A stretch of DNA of 64,000 bases. It comes from Achromobacter anxifer (GTDB lineage: Bacteria; Pseudomonadota; Gammaproteobacteria; Burkholderiales; Burkholderiaceae_B). Below are positions 28,082 to 38,256 of this stretch, piece after piece. Every line of letters begins with the position of its first letter. The first letter of the stretch is position 1. The notes below the pieces were generated by a model. It did no database searches, was not told where the DNA came from, and saw only the letters and a list, made by a program, of their open reading frames with translations. The stretch lies in assembly GCF_903652925.1 (NCBI RefSeq), contig NZ_CAHLAR010000001.1:124001-188000 (forward strand). The letters run 5' to 3'. Made by a program: the position numbers and the translations under genes.

Positions 28082-30396
28082 GGCTACTGCTTCGGCTGGC
28101 CCTGATGGTAGGCGCCGCGAGCGGCCTGGCGTTGCTGGGCCTGCTGGCCTGGTCCACCGGCAATGCCTCGCGCTTTGCGCGCTACTACGACACGCTGCTG
28201 GTGCTGAACGGCATTTTCGCGCTGGCGCTGTTCATCTGGGTGGTGGCGCTGACCGTGAGGCTGGCCCGGCAGATCCGGCGGCGCCAGTTCGGCGCGCGGC
28301 TCACGGCCCGCTTTTCCCTGGCTTTCGCCCTGATCGGCGTGGTGCCCGGCGCCCTGATCTACACCGTGTCGGTGCAGTTCATGTCGCGCTCCATCGAATC
28401 CTGGTTCAACGTGCGCGTGGACACTGCGCTGGAAGCCGGCCTGAACCTGGGCCGCGCCGCGCTGGATTCGCTGCTGGCCGACCTGGACGCGCGCGGGCGC
28501 TCCATGGCCGCGGAGCTGAACCGCAGCACCGACAGCGGCATCACGCTGGCCCTGACACGGCTGCGCGAGACCAACGGCGTGCAGGAAGCCATGGTGTTCA
28601 CCGGCAGCGGGCGCATGATCGCGTTCTCCACCAGCCAATACGGCCAGTTGCTGCCGGCGATGCCGCCGTCCACGGTCATGAACCAGCTGAGGCTGGCGCG
28701 CGGCTATTCCGCCGCCGAAGCCGACGACCCCGTCACGCCCGGCGCCGAGGGCGGACTGCACCTGCGGGTGGTGATCCCGCTGACCGGGCCGGACCGCTAC
28801 GACAACCTGCTTGGGGCGGCGTCCGAACCCCGCTGGCTGCAGCTGCTGCAGCCGGTGCCCGAGCAGATCGCCCACAACGCCAACCTGGTGCAGCAGGGTT
28901 TCCGCGACTACCAGGAACTGGCCCTGTCACGGCTGGGCCTGCGCAAGCTCTACGGCATCACCCTGACCCTGGCCCTGCTGCTGGCGGCCTTCGGCGCGAT
29001 CGCCGTGGCGCTGTCCTTGTCCAAGCGGCTGGTGCGGCCGCTGCTGAGCCTGGCGGGGGGCACCCAGGCAGTGGGCGTGGGCGATTACCGGCCCCTGCCC
29101 GAGCCGCCGGAACGCGACGAAGTTGGCCAGCTGACGCGCTCCTTCAACGCCATGACGCGCCAGCTCGACGAGGCCCGCCGCATGGTCGAGAGCAACCGGC
29201 AGCAGCTGGAACGCTCCAACGTCTATCTGGAAAGCGTGCTGTCGAACCTGTCTTCCGGGGTGCTGGTGTTCGACGAATCGTTCCGCGTCACCACCGTCAA
29301 CCAGGGCGCCCAGACCATTCTGGGCGCGGACCTGCGCTCGGTCATCGGCCGCCCGCTGGAGACGGTGGACGGCATGCTGGAATTCGCCAACATCGTCCGG
29401 CAAGCCTTTTCCGCCCATGCCGCGGTCGGCTCCGAACGCCAGCACTGGCAGCAGCAGTTCGAGATTGGCCCGGCCCAGGGCAATGCCGCGCCCGCCGCGG
29501 CGCAGCCGCTCACCTTGCTGGCGCGCGGCACCCACCTGCGGGTCGACGGCCGCGGCAACGGCTACCTGGTGGTGTTCGACGACATCACCGAAGTGATCTC
29601 GGCCAACCGGACCGTGGCCTGGGGCGAGGTCGCCCGCCGCCTGGCGCATGAAATCAAGAACCCGCTGACGCCGATCCAGCTATCGGCCGAACGGCTGGCC
29701 ATGAAGCTGGAAGGCAAGCTGCCGCCCGCCGAGGCCCAGATCGTCGAACGTTCCACCAATACCATCGTCAACCAGGTGGCGTCGCTCAAGCAGATGGTGG
29801 ACGACTTCCGCGAATACGCCCGCACGCCGCCGGCCGTGATGCAGCGTATCGACTTCAACGCCCTGGTGGCGGACGTGCTGTCGCTGTATGGCTGGGAGCC
29901 CGAAGGCGCCGCGCCGCGCCAGACCGGAAAGGCGCTTAACCTGGACGTGACGCTGGCGCCGGACCTGCCGGTCATCGAGGGCGACCCGACCCAGTTGCGC
30001 CAAGTGATTCACAACCTGATGTCGAATGCCCGCGACGCGATTGCCGAGCAGGGCGGGCAGGGGCGGGTCAGCGTGACGACGCAGCTCATGCGTAGCGAAC
30101 TGCCGGACCGAGCCGACCATCGGACCGTCCGGTTCACCGTAGCCGATACCGGACCGGGCTTTCCGCCCCAGGTCATGCAGCGCGCCTTCGAGCCCTACGT
30201 AACCACCAAGTCCCACGGGACTGGGTTAGGATTGGCAATCGTCCGCAAGATTGTGGAAGAGCACGGCGGACGTATAGACCTTGCCAACCGCAAGGAAGGA
30301 GGCGCGCGGATCTCCATATTGTTGACCCGGCTTGCTTCCGAGGCCGATACTATGGACGCGACCGCGCAAGAAAAGGATAATGCGGCTACGCAATAG
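28078..30396 (+). CDS. ntrY: NtrY-type nitrogen/envelope sensor histidine kinase
   Basis: A 772-residue membrane kinase. Two N-terminal helices (about residues 8-28 and 38-58) and a third near 90-110 are followed by a periplasmic region, another helix (LTLALLLAAFGAIAVALSLS), HAMP, a PAS domain (about 385-440), HisKA with GEVARRLAHEIKNPLTPIQLS, and an ATPase domain with LRQVIHNLMSNARDAIAE and GTGLGLAIVRKIVEEHGG. The order is that of NtrY. It overlaps DUF4390 at its start and is followed by ntrX after 11 bases. Confidence 0.95.
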   Translation: MRLLLRLALMVGAASGLALLGLLAWSTGNASRFARYYDTLLVLNGIFALALFIWVVALTVRLARQIRRRQFGARLTARFSLAFALIGVVPGALIYTVSVQFMSRSIESWFNVRVDTALEAGLNLGRAALDSLLADLDARGRSMAAELNRSTDSGITLALTRLRETNGVQEAMVFTGSGRMIAFSTSQYGQLLPAMPPSTVMNQLRLARGYSAAEADDPVTPGAEGGLHLRVVIPLTGPDRYDNLLGAASEPRWLQLLQPVPEQIAHNANLVQQGFRDYQELALSRLGLRKLYGITLTLALLLAAFGAIAVALSLSKRLVRPLLSLAGGTQAVGVGDYRPLPEPPERDEVGQLTRSFNAMTRQLDEARRMVESNRQQLERSNVYLESVLSNLSSGVLVFDESFRVTTVNQGAQTILGADLRSVIGRPLETVDGMLEFANIVRQAFSAHAAVGSERQHWQQQFEIGPAQGNAAPAAAQPLTLLARGTHLRVDGRGNGYLVVFDDITEVISANRTVAWGEVARRLAHEIKNPLTPIQLSAERLAMKLEGKLPPAEAQIVERSTNTIVNQVASLKQMVDDFREYARTPPAVMQRIDFNALVADVLSLYGWEPEGAAPRQTGKALNLDVTLAPDLPVIEGDPTQLRQVIHNLMSNARDAIAEQGGQGRVSVTTQLMRSELPDRADHRTVRFTVADTGPGFPPQVMQRAFEPYVTTKSHGTGLGLAIVRKIVEEHGGRIDLANRKEGGARISILLTRLASEADTMDATAQEKDNAATQ

Positions 30397-30407
30397 GTGG
30401 ATGCTTT

Positions 30408-31100
30408 ATGGCCAGAATTCTGGTGGTTGACGACGAAGTCGGTATACGCGAGCTTTTGTCGGAAATCCTTTACGACGAAGGACACACGGTCGAGCTGGCT
30501 GAAAACGCGGCGCAAGCGCGCGCCGCACGTTTGCGCATGCGCCCCGATCTGGTGCTGCTGGACATCTGGATGCCGGACACCGACGGCGTCAGCCTGCTCA
30601 AGGAGTGGGGCTCGCAAGGCCTGCTCGACATGCCCGTGATCATGATGAGCGGCCACGCCACCATCGATACGGCGGTCGAGGCCACGCGCATCGGCGCCAT
30701 GGATTTCCTCGAAAAGCCGATCACGCTGCAACGCCTGCTGAAGACCGTTGCCGCTGGCCTTGCCCGCGGCCGCGCGCCGCATCCGGCGCCTGCCGCCGCG
30801 CATCCTGCCGCCGTCAGCGCCGCCGTGGCGCTGGAAGACGAGCTCGATCCGCCGACCCTGGCGGCCGCGCCCGCCAACGAAGTCCCGGTTACGTCCAACG
30901 GCCAGCTCGGCAGCATCTCGCTGGATCAGCCGCTGCGCGAGGCCCGCGACGAATTCGAACGCATCTATTTCGAATACCACCTGGTCCGCGAAAGCCACAG
31001 CATGACCCGGGTGTCGGAACGCACGGGGCTGGAACGCACCCACCTGTACCGCAAGCTCAAGCAATTGGGCATCGAGTCCGCCCGCAAGCGGAGCTCATGA
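30408..31100 (+). CDS. ntrX: NtrX-like response regulator without AAA+ domain
   Basis: A 230-residue regulator: receiver (residues 1-118) with phosphoacceptor Asp in LVLLDIWMPDTDG and lysine in DFLEKPITLQ, an Ala/Pro-rich linker (about 122-165), and a Fis-type helix-turn-helix (about 190-228, MTRVSERTGLERTHLYRKLKQLGI). The sigma-54 AAA+ domain with its GAFTGA loop that classic NtrX proteins carry is absent, so it cannot activate sigma-54 promoters by itself. Its stop overlaps trkA (ATGA). Confidence 0.93.
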   Translation: MARILVVDDEVGIRELLSEILYDEGHTVELAENAAQARAARLRMRPDLVLLDIWMPDTDGVSLLKEWGSQGLLDMPVIMMSGHATIDTAVEATRIGAMDFLEKPITLQRLLKTVAAGLARGRAPHPAPAAAHPAAVSAAVALEDELDPPTLAAAPANEVPVTSNGQLGSISLDQPLREARDEFERIYFEYHLVRESHSMTRVSERTGLERTHLYRKLKQLGIESARKRSS

Positions 31101-32476
31101 AGATCCTGATCATGGGCGCTGGTCGCGTAGGCACCAGCGTGGCCGAGAACCTGGTGTCCGAAGAGAACGACATCACGGTGATCGACTCGGATCCCGTCCA
31201 GCTGCAATACCTGCAAGAGCACTTCGACCTGCGCGTCGTCCATGGCGACGGCTCGCAGGTATCGGTGCTGGAAGCCGCCGGCGCCGCCGATACCGATCTT
31301 CTGATTGCCTGTGCGGCCTCCGATTCGGCCAATATGGTGGCCTGCAAGATCGCGCGCCAGCTGTTCAATATCCCCCGCCGCATCGCCCGCATCCGCTCCG
31401 CGGAGTTCGCGGAACACCCGGAACTCATGAGCGAAGAGGGCTTCTGCATCGACGCGCTCATCAGCCCCGAGCGTAGCGTCACAACCTATCTGCACAGCCT
31501 GATCGAATTCCCAGAAGCCCTGCAGGTGGTGGAGTTCGCCGAAGGCCGCGTCAGCGTCGTGACCGTGCGGGTCGGGGCTGGCAGTCCGATGGCCCATTCC
31601 CCGGTCGACAAGCTGCGCGACGTCTGGCCCGACGTGAAGGCGCGCGTGATCGACGTGCTGCGCGGCGGCCGGCCGCTGCGCGCCGGCAGCGGCACCGTCA
31701 TCGCCCCGGGCGACGAAGTGGTGCTGGTGGTGGACTCGCGCGATGCGCGCCGCGCCGTGCGGCAGTTGCGCGAGGCCGAGCGCGCCGTGCGCCGCGTCAT
31801 GATCGCGGGCGGCGGCAACATCGGCCTGCGCCTGGCGCGCCAGCTGGCCGAAGAGAAATACAGCGTGCGCATCATCGAGCGCGACCAGAAGCGCTGCGAA
31901 TACCTGGCGACCCAGCTGCCAGACAGCGTGCTGGTGCTGCACGGCAGCGGCACCGACGAGGCCCTGCTGGAACGCGAAAACATCGAAGACATGGACACGT
32001 GGCTGGCGCTGACCAGCGACGACGAGGACAACATCATGTCCTCGCTGCTGGCCAAGCGCCTGGGCGCCCGCAAGGTGATTGCGCTGATCAACCGCCAGGC
32101 CTATGGCGAATTGATGCAGGGCAGCCATATCGACATCGCCGTGTCGCCGTCCCAGGCCACCATGAGCGAACTGCTGCGGCACGTGCGCCGCGGTGACGTG
32201 GCCGCCGTGCACCGGCTGCGCCAGGGCGTGGCCGAGGCGCTGGAGGCCATCGCCCACGGCGACCGCTCCAACTCCAAGGTGGTGGGACGCGCGGTCGGGC
32301 AGATCAGCCTGCCCAAGGGCGCCAGCATCGGCGCGCTCGTGCGCGAAGACGAAATCATCCTGCCCGACGCGGATACCGTGATCGAATCCGACGACCACGT
32401 CATCGTCTTCGTGCCCTCGCGCCGGCAGATGCCGCGCGTGGAAAAGCTGTTCCAAGTCTCGGCGTCGTTCTTCTGA
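31097..32476 (+). CDS. trkA: Trk potassium-uptake regulatory protein TrkA
   Basis: A 459-residue cytoplasmic protein with two NAD-binding RCK modules. The first opens MKILIMGAGRVGTSVAENL; the second contains MIAGGGNIGLRLARQLAEE, each followed by a TrkA_C domain. It gates the TrkH channel in response to nucleotide. The start overlaps ntrX (ATGA), and trkH follows after a 51-base gap, so potassium uptake is wired directly to the NtrYX genes at the transcript level. Confidence 0.95.
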   Translation: MKILIMGAGRVGTSVAENLVSEENDITVIDSDPVQLQYLQEHFDLRVVHGDGSQVSVLEAAGAADTDLLIACAASDSANMVACKIARQLFNIPRRIARIRSAEFAEHPELMSEEGFCIDALISPERSVTTYLHSLIEFPEALQVVEFAEGRVSVVTVRVGAGSPMAHSPVDKLRDVWPDVKARVIDVLRGGRPLRAGSGTVIAPGDEVVLVVDSRDARRAVRQLREAERAVRRVMIAGGGNIGLRLARQLAEEKYSVRIIERDQKRCEYLATQLPDSVLVLHGSGTDEALLERENIEDMDTWLALTSDDEDNIMSSLLAKRLGARKVIALINRQAYGELMQGSHIDIAVSPSQATMSELLRHVRRGDVAAVHRLRQGVAEALEAIAHGDRSNSKVVGRAVGQISLPKGASIGALVREDEIILPDADTVIESDDHVIVFVPSRRQMPRVEKLFQVSASFF

Positions 32477-32527
32477 TGGGCGCCGCCTCCCCCCTTTTCC
32501 GCGGGCCGCGCGCGGCCGGATAGCTCC

Positions 32528-33997
32528 ATGAAGCGCGTCCTGGGCACCCTCTATATCCTGGGCCTGACGATGGTGATGTTCGCGCTCACCATGCTGATCC
32601 CCCTGGTCGTCGCCTATGTGGGCGGCGATGCGGCGCGCGATGCCTTCCTGGACGGATTCCTGATCTCGGTGGGCATCGGCGGTGGCCTGGCCGTGATCAC
32701 GCGCCGCGCCCGCTGCGAGCTGCGGGCGCGCGACGGTTTCGTGCTGGTGTCGGCCGTGTGGGCCGGGCTGCCCCTGCTGGCGGCCATACCGCTGCTGCTC
32801 TATTTCCATGGCGCCGGGCTGCCGCTGTCGTTCACGGGCGCGTACTTCGAGGCCATGTCCGGCCTGACCACCACCGGCGCCACGGTCCTGACCAACCTGG
32901 ACACCTTGCCCGCGTCGATCAACCTGTGGCGGGCCACGCTGATCTGGATCGGCGGCATGGGCATCCTGGTGCTGGCCGTGGCGATCCTGCCCCTACTCGG
33001 GGTCGGCGGGCACCAGGTGGTGCGGGCCGAAACGCCCGGGCCGATGAAGGACGAGCGCCTCACGCCCCGCATCGCCAGCACCGCCAAGGCGCTGTACGCG
33101 GTCTATTTCGTGTTTTCCATCCTGTGCTTCCTGTCCTACCGGGCGGTCGGGCTGTCGTGGTTCGAGGCCTGGTGCCACATGGCGACCACCATGGGCCTGG
33201 GCGGTTTTTCCACCTGGGACGACGGCTTCGCCCATTTCGATTCGGTGGCCGTGGAAATGGTGGCGATGGTGTTCATGCTGATCGCCGGCATCAACTTCGC
33301 CACCCATTTCAACGCCTTCCGCCAGCGCAGCGCGCGCGCCTATGTGCGCTGTCCGGAGGCGATTCCCTACCTGGTCGTGGTGCTGGGCGTGGGCCTGGTC
33401 ATTTCCGTGTTCCTGTTCCTGAAAGGGGTCTACACCGACCCGCTGCAGGCGCTGCGCTACGGCATGTTCAACACGATTTCCATGGCGACCACCACGGGCT
33501 ACGCCAACACCGACTTCGCGCAGTGGCCGCTGTTCGCGCCGCTGACCATGCTGCTGCTGTCCGGCTTCGCCACCTCGGCCGGGTCGACCGGGGGCGGCAT
33601 CAAGATGATCCGGGCGATCCTGCTGGTCAAGCAGGCCCGCAACGAGCTGGTCACCATGCTGCACCCGCACGCGGTCAGTCCGGTACGCATCAACGGCCGC
33701 GCGGTCGAGGCCCGCACCATGTCGTCGGTGCTGGCCTTCATGCTGTTCTACGGCCTCTCCATCGCTGTTTTCACCAGCCTGCTGCTGCTGTCCGGCCTGG
33801 ACCCCATCACGGCCTTCTCGGCCGTTTTCGCCAGCGTCAACAACACCGGACCCGGCCTGGGCCCGGTCGGCCCCATGGGCAACTTCGCGGTGCTGTCCGA
33901 CTTCCAGATCTGGGTCTGCACCTTCGCGATGCTGATCGGGCGCCTGGAGTTGCTGACCGTGCTGGTTCTTTTCACCCCCATTTTCTGGCGCAAGTAA
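32528..33997 (+). CDS. trkH: Trk potassium-uptake channel subunit TrkH/TrkG
   Basis: A 489-residue membrane protein with four M1-P-M2 repeats. The selectivity filter glycines are visible: SGLTTTGATVL, TTMGLGGFSTW, SMATTTGYANTD and VNNTGPGLGPVG. It forms the potassium pore gated by TrkA. The gene ends the block; the following 411 bases hold no gene. Confidence 0.96.
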   Translation: MKRVLGTLYILGLTMVMFALTMLIPLVVAYVGGDAARDAFLDGFLISVGIGGGLAVITRRARCELRARDGFVLVSAVWAGLPLLAAIPLLLYFHGAGLPLSFTGAYFEAMSGLTTTGATVLTNLDTLPASINLWRATLIWIGGMGILVLAVAILPLLGVGGHQVVRAETPGPMKDERLTPRIASTAKALYAVYFVFSILCFLSYRAVGLSWFEAWCHMATTMGLGGFSTWDDGFAHFDSVAVEMVAMVFMLIAGINFATHFNAFRQRSARAYVRCPEAIPYLVVVLGVGLVISVFLFLKGVYTDPLQALRYGMFNTISMATTTGYANTDFAQWPLFAPLTMLLLSGFATSAGSTGGGIKMIRAILLVKQARNELVTMLHPHAVSPVRINGRAVEARTMSSVLAFMLFYGLSIAVFTSLLLLSGLDPITAFSAVFASVNNTGPGLGPVGPMGNFAVLSDFQIWVCTFAMLIGRLELLTVLVLFTPIFWRK

Positions 33998-34408
33998 GGG
34001 CCCCACGCCCCGTGCGCTTGCAGCTCCCCGGGGGAGATGTCCCGCCTTGGGACGGCCCGGTGGTGGGGCGGCTCATCAGGGTCTTTCAGGCCGTGATTTG
34101 ATAGGTAATAACCCTAATAAGGGTTGTCCCACCCCCCTTCGCAAGCCCCTTCCAGACTGGCTATGCGGGCGGCATGGGCCGGCAGGCCGCGCCGTTTCTA
34201 TGCCGTGAGCGCTCGCTCACTTTTCTTCACAGGGAAAAACCGATTGCTTCGTGATGTTGCACATAAATGTCACGATTTTCCATCTTCTTGCCACAAAACA
34301 GCGGCTATCATGCGTGCACAAGCTGCCGTCTAGTGCCCCCCGGGAAGTTGCCGGGCTTCAAGGTCGAACGGCGCACACCCTCATCAAACATTCAGATAGG
34401 AGTCCGAG
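33998..34408. other. Gene-free spacer with several perfect hairpins
   Basis: No coding frame is supported here. It contains four perfect hairpins: CTCCCCGGGGGAG (34024-34036); GTCCC/GGGAC (34039-34053); AACCCTAATAAGGGTT (34110-34125); and a 7-2-7 palindrome GTGAGCG-CGCTCAC (34205-34220) followed by TTTTCTT, which could be a weak terminator for trkH. The first two belong to a GC-rich block like the one after def. The promoter of the next gene must lie in the AT-richer part after 34220, but no clear -35/-10 pair is seen. Confidence 0.6.
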
Positions 34409-35653
34409 ATGGAACAGATCCCGTTCATTTCGTCGGCCCCCAACACCCTGGGCATCGAGCTCGAGCTGCAACTGATCGACCCCCGCAGTTTTGACCTGAC
34501 CGCAGCTTCGGACGAGCTGCTGGCCCAAATGGCCAACCACCCCATCGCCGACCGCGTTAAACCGGAAATCACGCGGTCCATGATTGAACTGAATTCCTCT
34601 GTGCACGAGCACCCCATGGGCCTCTTGGCCGAGATGCGCGAAATGCGCGACGCGCTGATCGAAGCGGCCGATGCCGTGGGCGTGTCGGTCGCGGGCGGCG
34701 GCGCTCACCCCTTCATGCGCTGGCAGGAACGCTCCATTTCGGACACCCCGCGCTTCCAGTACCTGGCCGAAATGTACGGTTACCTGGCGCGTCAATTTAC
34801 GGTCTTCGGCCAGCACATCCACCTGGGCGTCAAGAGCGGTGACGATTCCATCAAACTGTTGCGCCGCCTGTCGCCCTACGTGCCGCACTTCATCGCGCTG
34901 TCGGCCTCCTCGCCGTATTGCGAGGGCGTGGATACGCTGTTCTCGTGCTCGCGCCTGAACGCGGTCAACAGCTTCCCGCTGGCCGGCCATATGCCGCCCG
35001 AGGTGAAGGACTGGTACCAGTTCGAGGCCCATCTGGCCCAACTGCGGGCCTACGGCCTGGCGGAAAGCATCAAGGACCTGTATTGGGACATCCGCCCCAA
35101 GCCCGAATTCGGCACGGTGGAAATCCGCGTCTGCGACACGCCGCTGACGGTGGAGCGGGCTTGCCAGCTGGCGGCCTTTGCTCAAGCCCTGGCCGTGCTG
35201 CTGATGCGCGAGGGCGATCCGGGCGACGGCGCCTGGCTGTCCTACCGCAGCAACCACTTCCAGGCCTGCCGCTTCGGCCTGCAGGGCAGCTACGTCACGC
35301 CGGACGGCCAGCGCCTGCGGCTGATGGATCACCTGCGCAACCTGTTCCAGCGCCTGATGCCGGTGGCTGAAGAGTTGGGCACGGGCGACATGATCGCCGC
35401 CCTGCGTGACGAGTCCATGCGCAGCGGCAACGATTCGCGCTGGCTGCGCAGCCAGTTCCATCGCCTGCGCGATCTGCCGCTGGTGGTGGAAGCGATGTCG
35501 AACGCATGGCGCGGCGCGGCCGCGCCCGGGGTAGGGCCGGCCGAACCCACTGCGGTCCTGAGGCGCCGCATTCGCGCGACCTCCGAGCCCATGCAGGCGC
35601 TGCCGGCTTCCGAGCCGGGGGTCAGCGTGCCGCTGCCGGACCGCCTGCACTAG
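34409..35653 (+). CDS. YbdK-type carboxylate-amine ligase (GCS2 family)
   Basis: A 414-residue member of the glutamate-cysteine ligase type 2 fold. The opening [13 protein letters not shown] carries the catalytic glutamates; [24 protein letters not shown] and [20 protein letters not shown] complete the family pattern. YbdK proteins have weak glutamate-cysteine ligase activity and an unclear true substrate. The ATG at 34409 follows GGAG. Confidence 0.93.
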   Translation: MEQIPFISSAPNTLGIELELQLIDPRSFDLTAASDELLAQMANHPIADRVKPEITRSMIELNSSVHEHPMGLLAEMREMRDALIEAADAVGVSVAGGGAHPFMRWQERSISDTPRFQYLAEMYGYLARQFTVFGQHIHLGVKSGDDSIKLLRRLSPYVPHFIALSASSPYCEGVDTLFSCSRLNAVNSFPLAGHMPPEVKDWYQFEAHLAQLRAYGLAESIKDLYWDIRPKPEFGTVEIRVCDTPLTVERACQLAAFAQALAVLLMREGDPGDGAWLSYRSNHFQACRFGLQGSYVTPDGQRLRLMDHLRNLFQRLMPVAEELGTGDMIAALRDESMRSGNDSRWLRSQFHRLRDLPLVVEAMSNAWRGAAAPGVGPAEPTAVLRRRIRATSEPMQALPASEPGVSVPLPDRLH

Positions 35654-35696
35654 GCAGGGCGTCCGCCAGGAGTCCCGGCCGAGGCCGGGCTCCGTC

Positions 35697-36632
35697 TCAG
35701 GGGGCGGCGCGGTGGCGGCCGCCGATCGCGCTGACCGACAACCGGGTTTCGCCGGCCGTGTTGCGATGCGCCGCGGCGCGCCAGGCATGGCCGTAGGCCA
35801 CCTCGATGCTCAGGACGATCAGGCCGTCGGGCCGGCGCTGCGCTTCCAGCGCGGCGCAAAGGCGGTCGCGCCAGTCGCGGCCCACCAGCCCGCCGCGCCG
35901 GCCTTCGGCGGGGTTGCCGCCCAGCGCGCGCACGTCCTGCAGCAGCTTTTCCGGACTGCGGTAGGTCAGGGTCAGGATTTCCTGGTCCATGACCGGGTCC
36001 GCGAAGCCGTTTTCCACCAGCAGGTCGCCGAAGTCGTGCATGTCCACGAAGGACGGTGTGGCCGTGCGCAGGCCGGCGTCTTCCAGGGCTTGGCGCAGTT
36101 CGCGCAGCGTGGCCGGGCCCAGACAGGAGAACATCGCCAGCCCGCCCACTTTCAGGACGCGGCGCCATTCCGCCAGCACGGCGTGCGGGGCGCGGTGCCA
36201 ATGCATGGCCAGGTTGGACCACACCAGTTCCAGGGATTCCGGCGCCAGGCCGGTTTGCGCCAGGTCGGCGTTGACGAAGGCCGGCGCCGCCGGGCCGCGG
36301 CGGGCCAGCTTGCCGATCCAGGCCGACAGGCCGGCCGGCGCATGGCGCTTGCGGGCCTGCTCCAGCAGCGGCTCGCAGTTGTCCAGGCCGGTATAGGCGG
36401 CATCCGGATAACGTTCGCGCAGCAGCGGCAGGTTGTCGCCCGCGCCGCAGCCGGCGTCCAGCATCGCCTCGGGCTTGACGCGGATGTATTGCAGGCGGCC
36501 CAGCATGCGCTGGGCGACTTCTCCGTACAGGAACTGGGCATCGGACAGGTCGCCGCGGCGGGCGAATTGCCGGGGCACGTCGGCGCTGACGATGGGCAGG
36601 GAAGGGGGCGTTGCGGATTCTGGCAGGGACAT
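35697..36632 (-). CDS. bioC: Malonyl-ACP O-methyltransferase-like SAM methyltransferase (BioC-like)
   Basis: A 311-residue class I methyltransferase. SAM motif I is MLDAGCGAGDNLPLL (residue 57 onward), followed by YTGLDNCEPLL, the LVWSNLAMHWH motif typical of BioC, and LKVGGLAMFSCLGPATLREL. BioC methylates malonyl-ACP to start pimelate synthesis for biotin. No other biotin gene is adjacent, so the identity rests on the motifs and on the bioC-comF divergent pairing common in betaproteobacteria. Confidence 0.85.
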   Translation of the reverse strand: MSLPESATPPSLPIVSADVPRQFARRGDLSDAQFLYGEVAQRMLGRLQYIRVKPEAMLDAGCGAGDNLPLLRERYPDAAYTGLDNCEPLLEQARKRHAPAGLSAWIGKLARRGPAAPAFVNADLAQTGLAPESLELVWSNLAMHWHRAPHAVLAEWRRVLKVGGLAMFSCLGPATLRELRQALEDAGLRTATPSFVDMHDFGDLLVENGFADPVMDQEILTLTYRSPEKLLQDVRALGGNPAEGRRGGLVGRDWRDRLCAALEAQRRPDGLIVLSIEVAYGHAWRAAAHRNTAGETRLSVSAIGGRHRAAP

Positions 36633-36682
36633 TTCGGTCGCGCCCGCGTCTTCGCGGCGGGCGGATCATGATTTCATGAGGG

Positions 36683-37576
36683 ATGGCATCCATTATTGCG
36701 CATCCCGGCCGCGGCTTCCGATTGACCCTACGGCGCATGGGGCGGTGGCTGCTGTCCCGGGCTGGCTGCGATTGCCCGCTGTGCGGGGCCCGGGTGGCGG
36801 GCGCGCGGTTGTGCGCGGGCTGCGAGGCGGATATCTGCGGGGGCGGCTTCGGCCAGGATGGTGCCAGCGGAGGCAGGGCCGGCGAGGGCATGGCCGGTAG
36901 GGGCAGATCCAGCGGGAATGGAGCCATCGGGGCCAGCAGCGTCAGCAGCGCGGATAGCCGCGAGGCCATCATGCCGGGCATTGCGGCCCGTGCGGAAGTC
37001 CCGCCGCGCTGCCGCCGCTGCGCCCTGCGGCTGCGTCCGGGCTCGCCGCATTGCGCCGCCTGCCTGGGCGCTCCCAGGGCCTTCTCGCGCACCGTGGCTG
37101 CGTTCGACTACGCGCCGCCGGCCGATACGCTGGTGTTGATGCTCAAGACCCGGCTGCGGCTCAGCATGGCGCCCGTGCTGGCCCGGCTTATCGCGGCCGC
37201 CGTCAGGCGCGACGGCCCCTTGCCCGACGACGCCCTGCTGGTCGCCATTCCGGCCAGCAGCGCCTCGCTGCGCCAGCGCGGCATGAACCCGGCCGCGGAG
37301 ATCGCCCGCAGCCTGGCGGCCGAACTGGAGCTGCCCTTGGCGCACGGGCTGCTGCGGCGGCTCCGGGAAACGCCCAGGCAAACCGCGCAGGGGCGCCGCG
37401 CGCGCCGGCTGGCGGCGCAAGGCCTGTTCCATTGCACGGGCGGAGTACATGGGCGGCAGATGGTCGTGGTGGACGACGTCATGACCACGGGCAGCACGGC
37501 CGATGCGGCCGCAGCCGCGCTGTTGGCGGCGGGGGCGGCGGGCGTCACGGTACTGGTCGCCGCCCGCACGCCCTGA
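36683..37576 (+). CDS. ComF-family phosphoribosyltransferase-like protein
   Basis: A 297-residue protein. Zinc-ribbon cysteines come in pairs near residues 30-48 (CPLCG, CAGC) and 113-133 (CRRC, CAAC), followed by a type I PRT domain ending in the PRPP loop [17 protein letters not shown]. An unusually long Gly/Ala/Ser-rich insert of about 60 residues separates the cysteine pairs. ComF proteins act in DNA uptake or repair; dprA, another transformation gene, is in the same window. Start chosen as the first in-frame [11 protein letters not shown] at residue 19 is an alternative. Confidence 0.88.
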   Translation: MASIIAHPGRGFRLTLRRMGRWLLSRAGCDCPLCGARVAGARLCAGCEADICGGGFGQDGASGGRAGEGMAGRGRSSGNGAIGASSVSSADSREAIMPGIAARAEVPPRCRRCALRLRPGSPHCAACLGAPRAFSRTVAAFDYAPPADTLVLMLKTRLRLSMAPVLARLIAAAVRRDGPLPDDALLVAIPASSASLRQRGMNPAAEIARSLAAELELPLAHGLLRRLRETPRQTAQGRRARRLAAQGLFHCTGGVHGRQMVVVDDVMTTGSTADAAAAALLAAGAAGVTVLVAARTP

Positions 37577-37713
37577 GCCGGCCGAGAGGCAAATCGGCGA
37601 CAATTCCAGGCATGCGGCGGCGCCTTCAGCCGCCACCCGTTTCGAGTTCCTGGCCAGGCAGCCGATGGCAGGCCTGCGCGGGGCTCCGTTCAGTGTCCAC
37701 AGGCCCCAGCACC

Positions 37714-38184
37714 ATGTTTCACGTCATCCTCGTCTGCCCCGAGATCCCGCCCAACACGGGCAACGCCATCCGCCTGTGCGCCAATACCGGCGCGCAATTG
37801 CATCTGGTGCGTCCCCTGGGCTTCGAGCTCGACGACGCCCGCATGCGCCGCGCCGGGCTGGATTACCACGAATGGCAGCCGGTCCGGGTGCACGATTCCC
37901 TGGAGGAAGCCCTGGCCGATACCGGCGCCACGCCGTCCAGCATCTATGCCCTGACCACGCATGCGCAGCGCAGCGTGGCGGACATCGGCTTCAAGCCGGG
38001 GGATGTGTTTGTGTTCGGCCGCGAAACGGCCGGCTTGTCGGAGGAACATCAGGCGATGTTCCCGCCGCAGCAGCGCCTGCGTTTGCCGATGCGGGCCGGC
38101 CAGCGCAGCCTGAACCTGTCCAATGCCGTCGCGGTGACGGTGTTCGAGGCCTGGCGCCAGCAGGGATATGAAGGGGGAGTGTGA
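37714..38184 (+). CDS. trmL: tRNA (cytidine(34)-2'-O)-methyltransferase TrmL
   Basis: A 156-residue SPOUT-family enzyme that methylates the wobble base of tRNA-Leu. The motifs [30 protein letters not shown] and [19 protein letters not shown] form the trefoil-knot SAM site. It is full length. A short hairpin (CCCGGC/GCCGGG, 38202-38219) without a T tract follows the gene. Confidence 0.96.
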   Translation: MFHVILVCPEIPPNTGNAIRLCANTGAQLHLVRPLGFELDDARMRRAGLDYHEWQPVRVHDSLEEALADTGATPSSIYALTTHAQRSVADIGFKPGDVFVFGRETAGLSEEHQAMFPPQQRLRLPMRAGQRSLNLSNAVAVTVFEAWRQQGYEGGV

Positions 38185-38256
38185 CGGGTGGGCGCGAGAG
38201 CCCCGGCAAAACAGCCGGGCACTCAGCGCGCGTGACCCGTCAGCGCGCCTGGACGA

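Noticed and set aside
31057-32809. Long minus-strand frames opposite trkA
   Set aside because: Shadows of trkA; the sense frame has both RCK modules and couples to ntrX.
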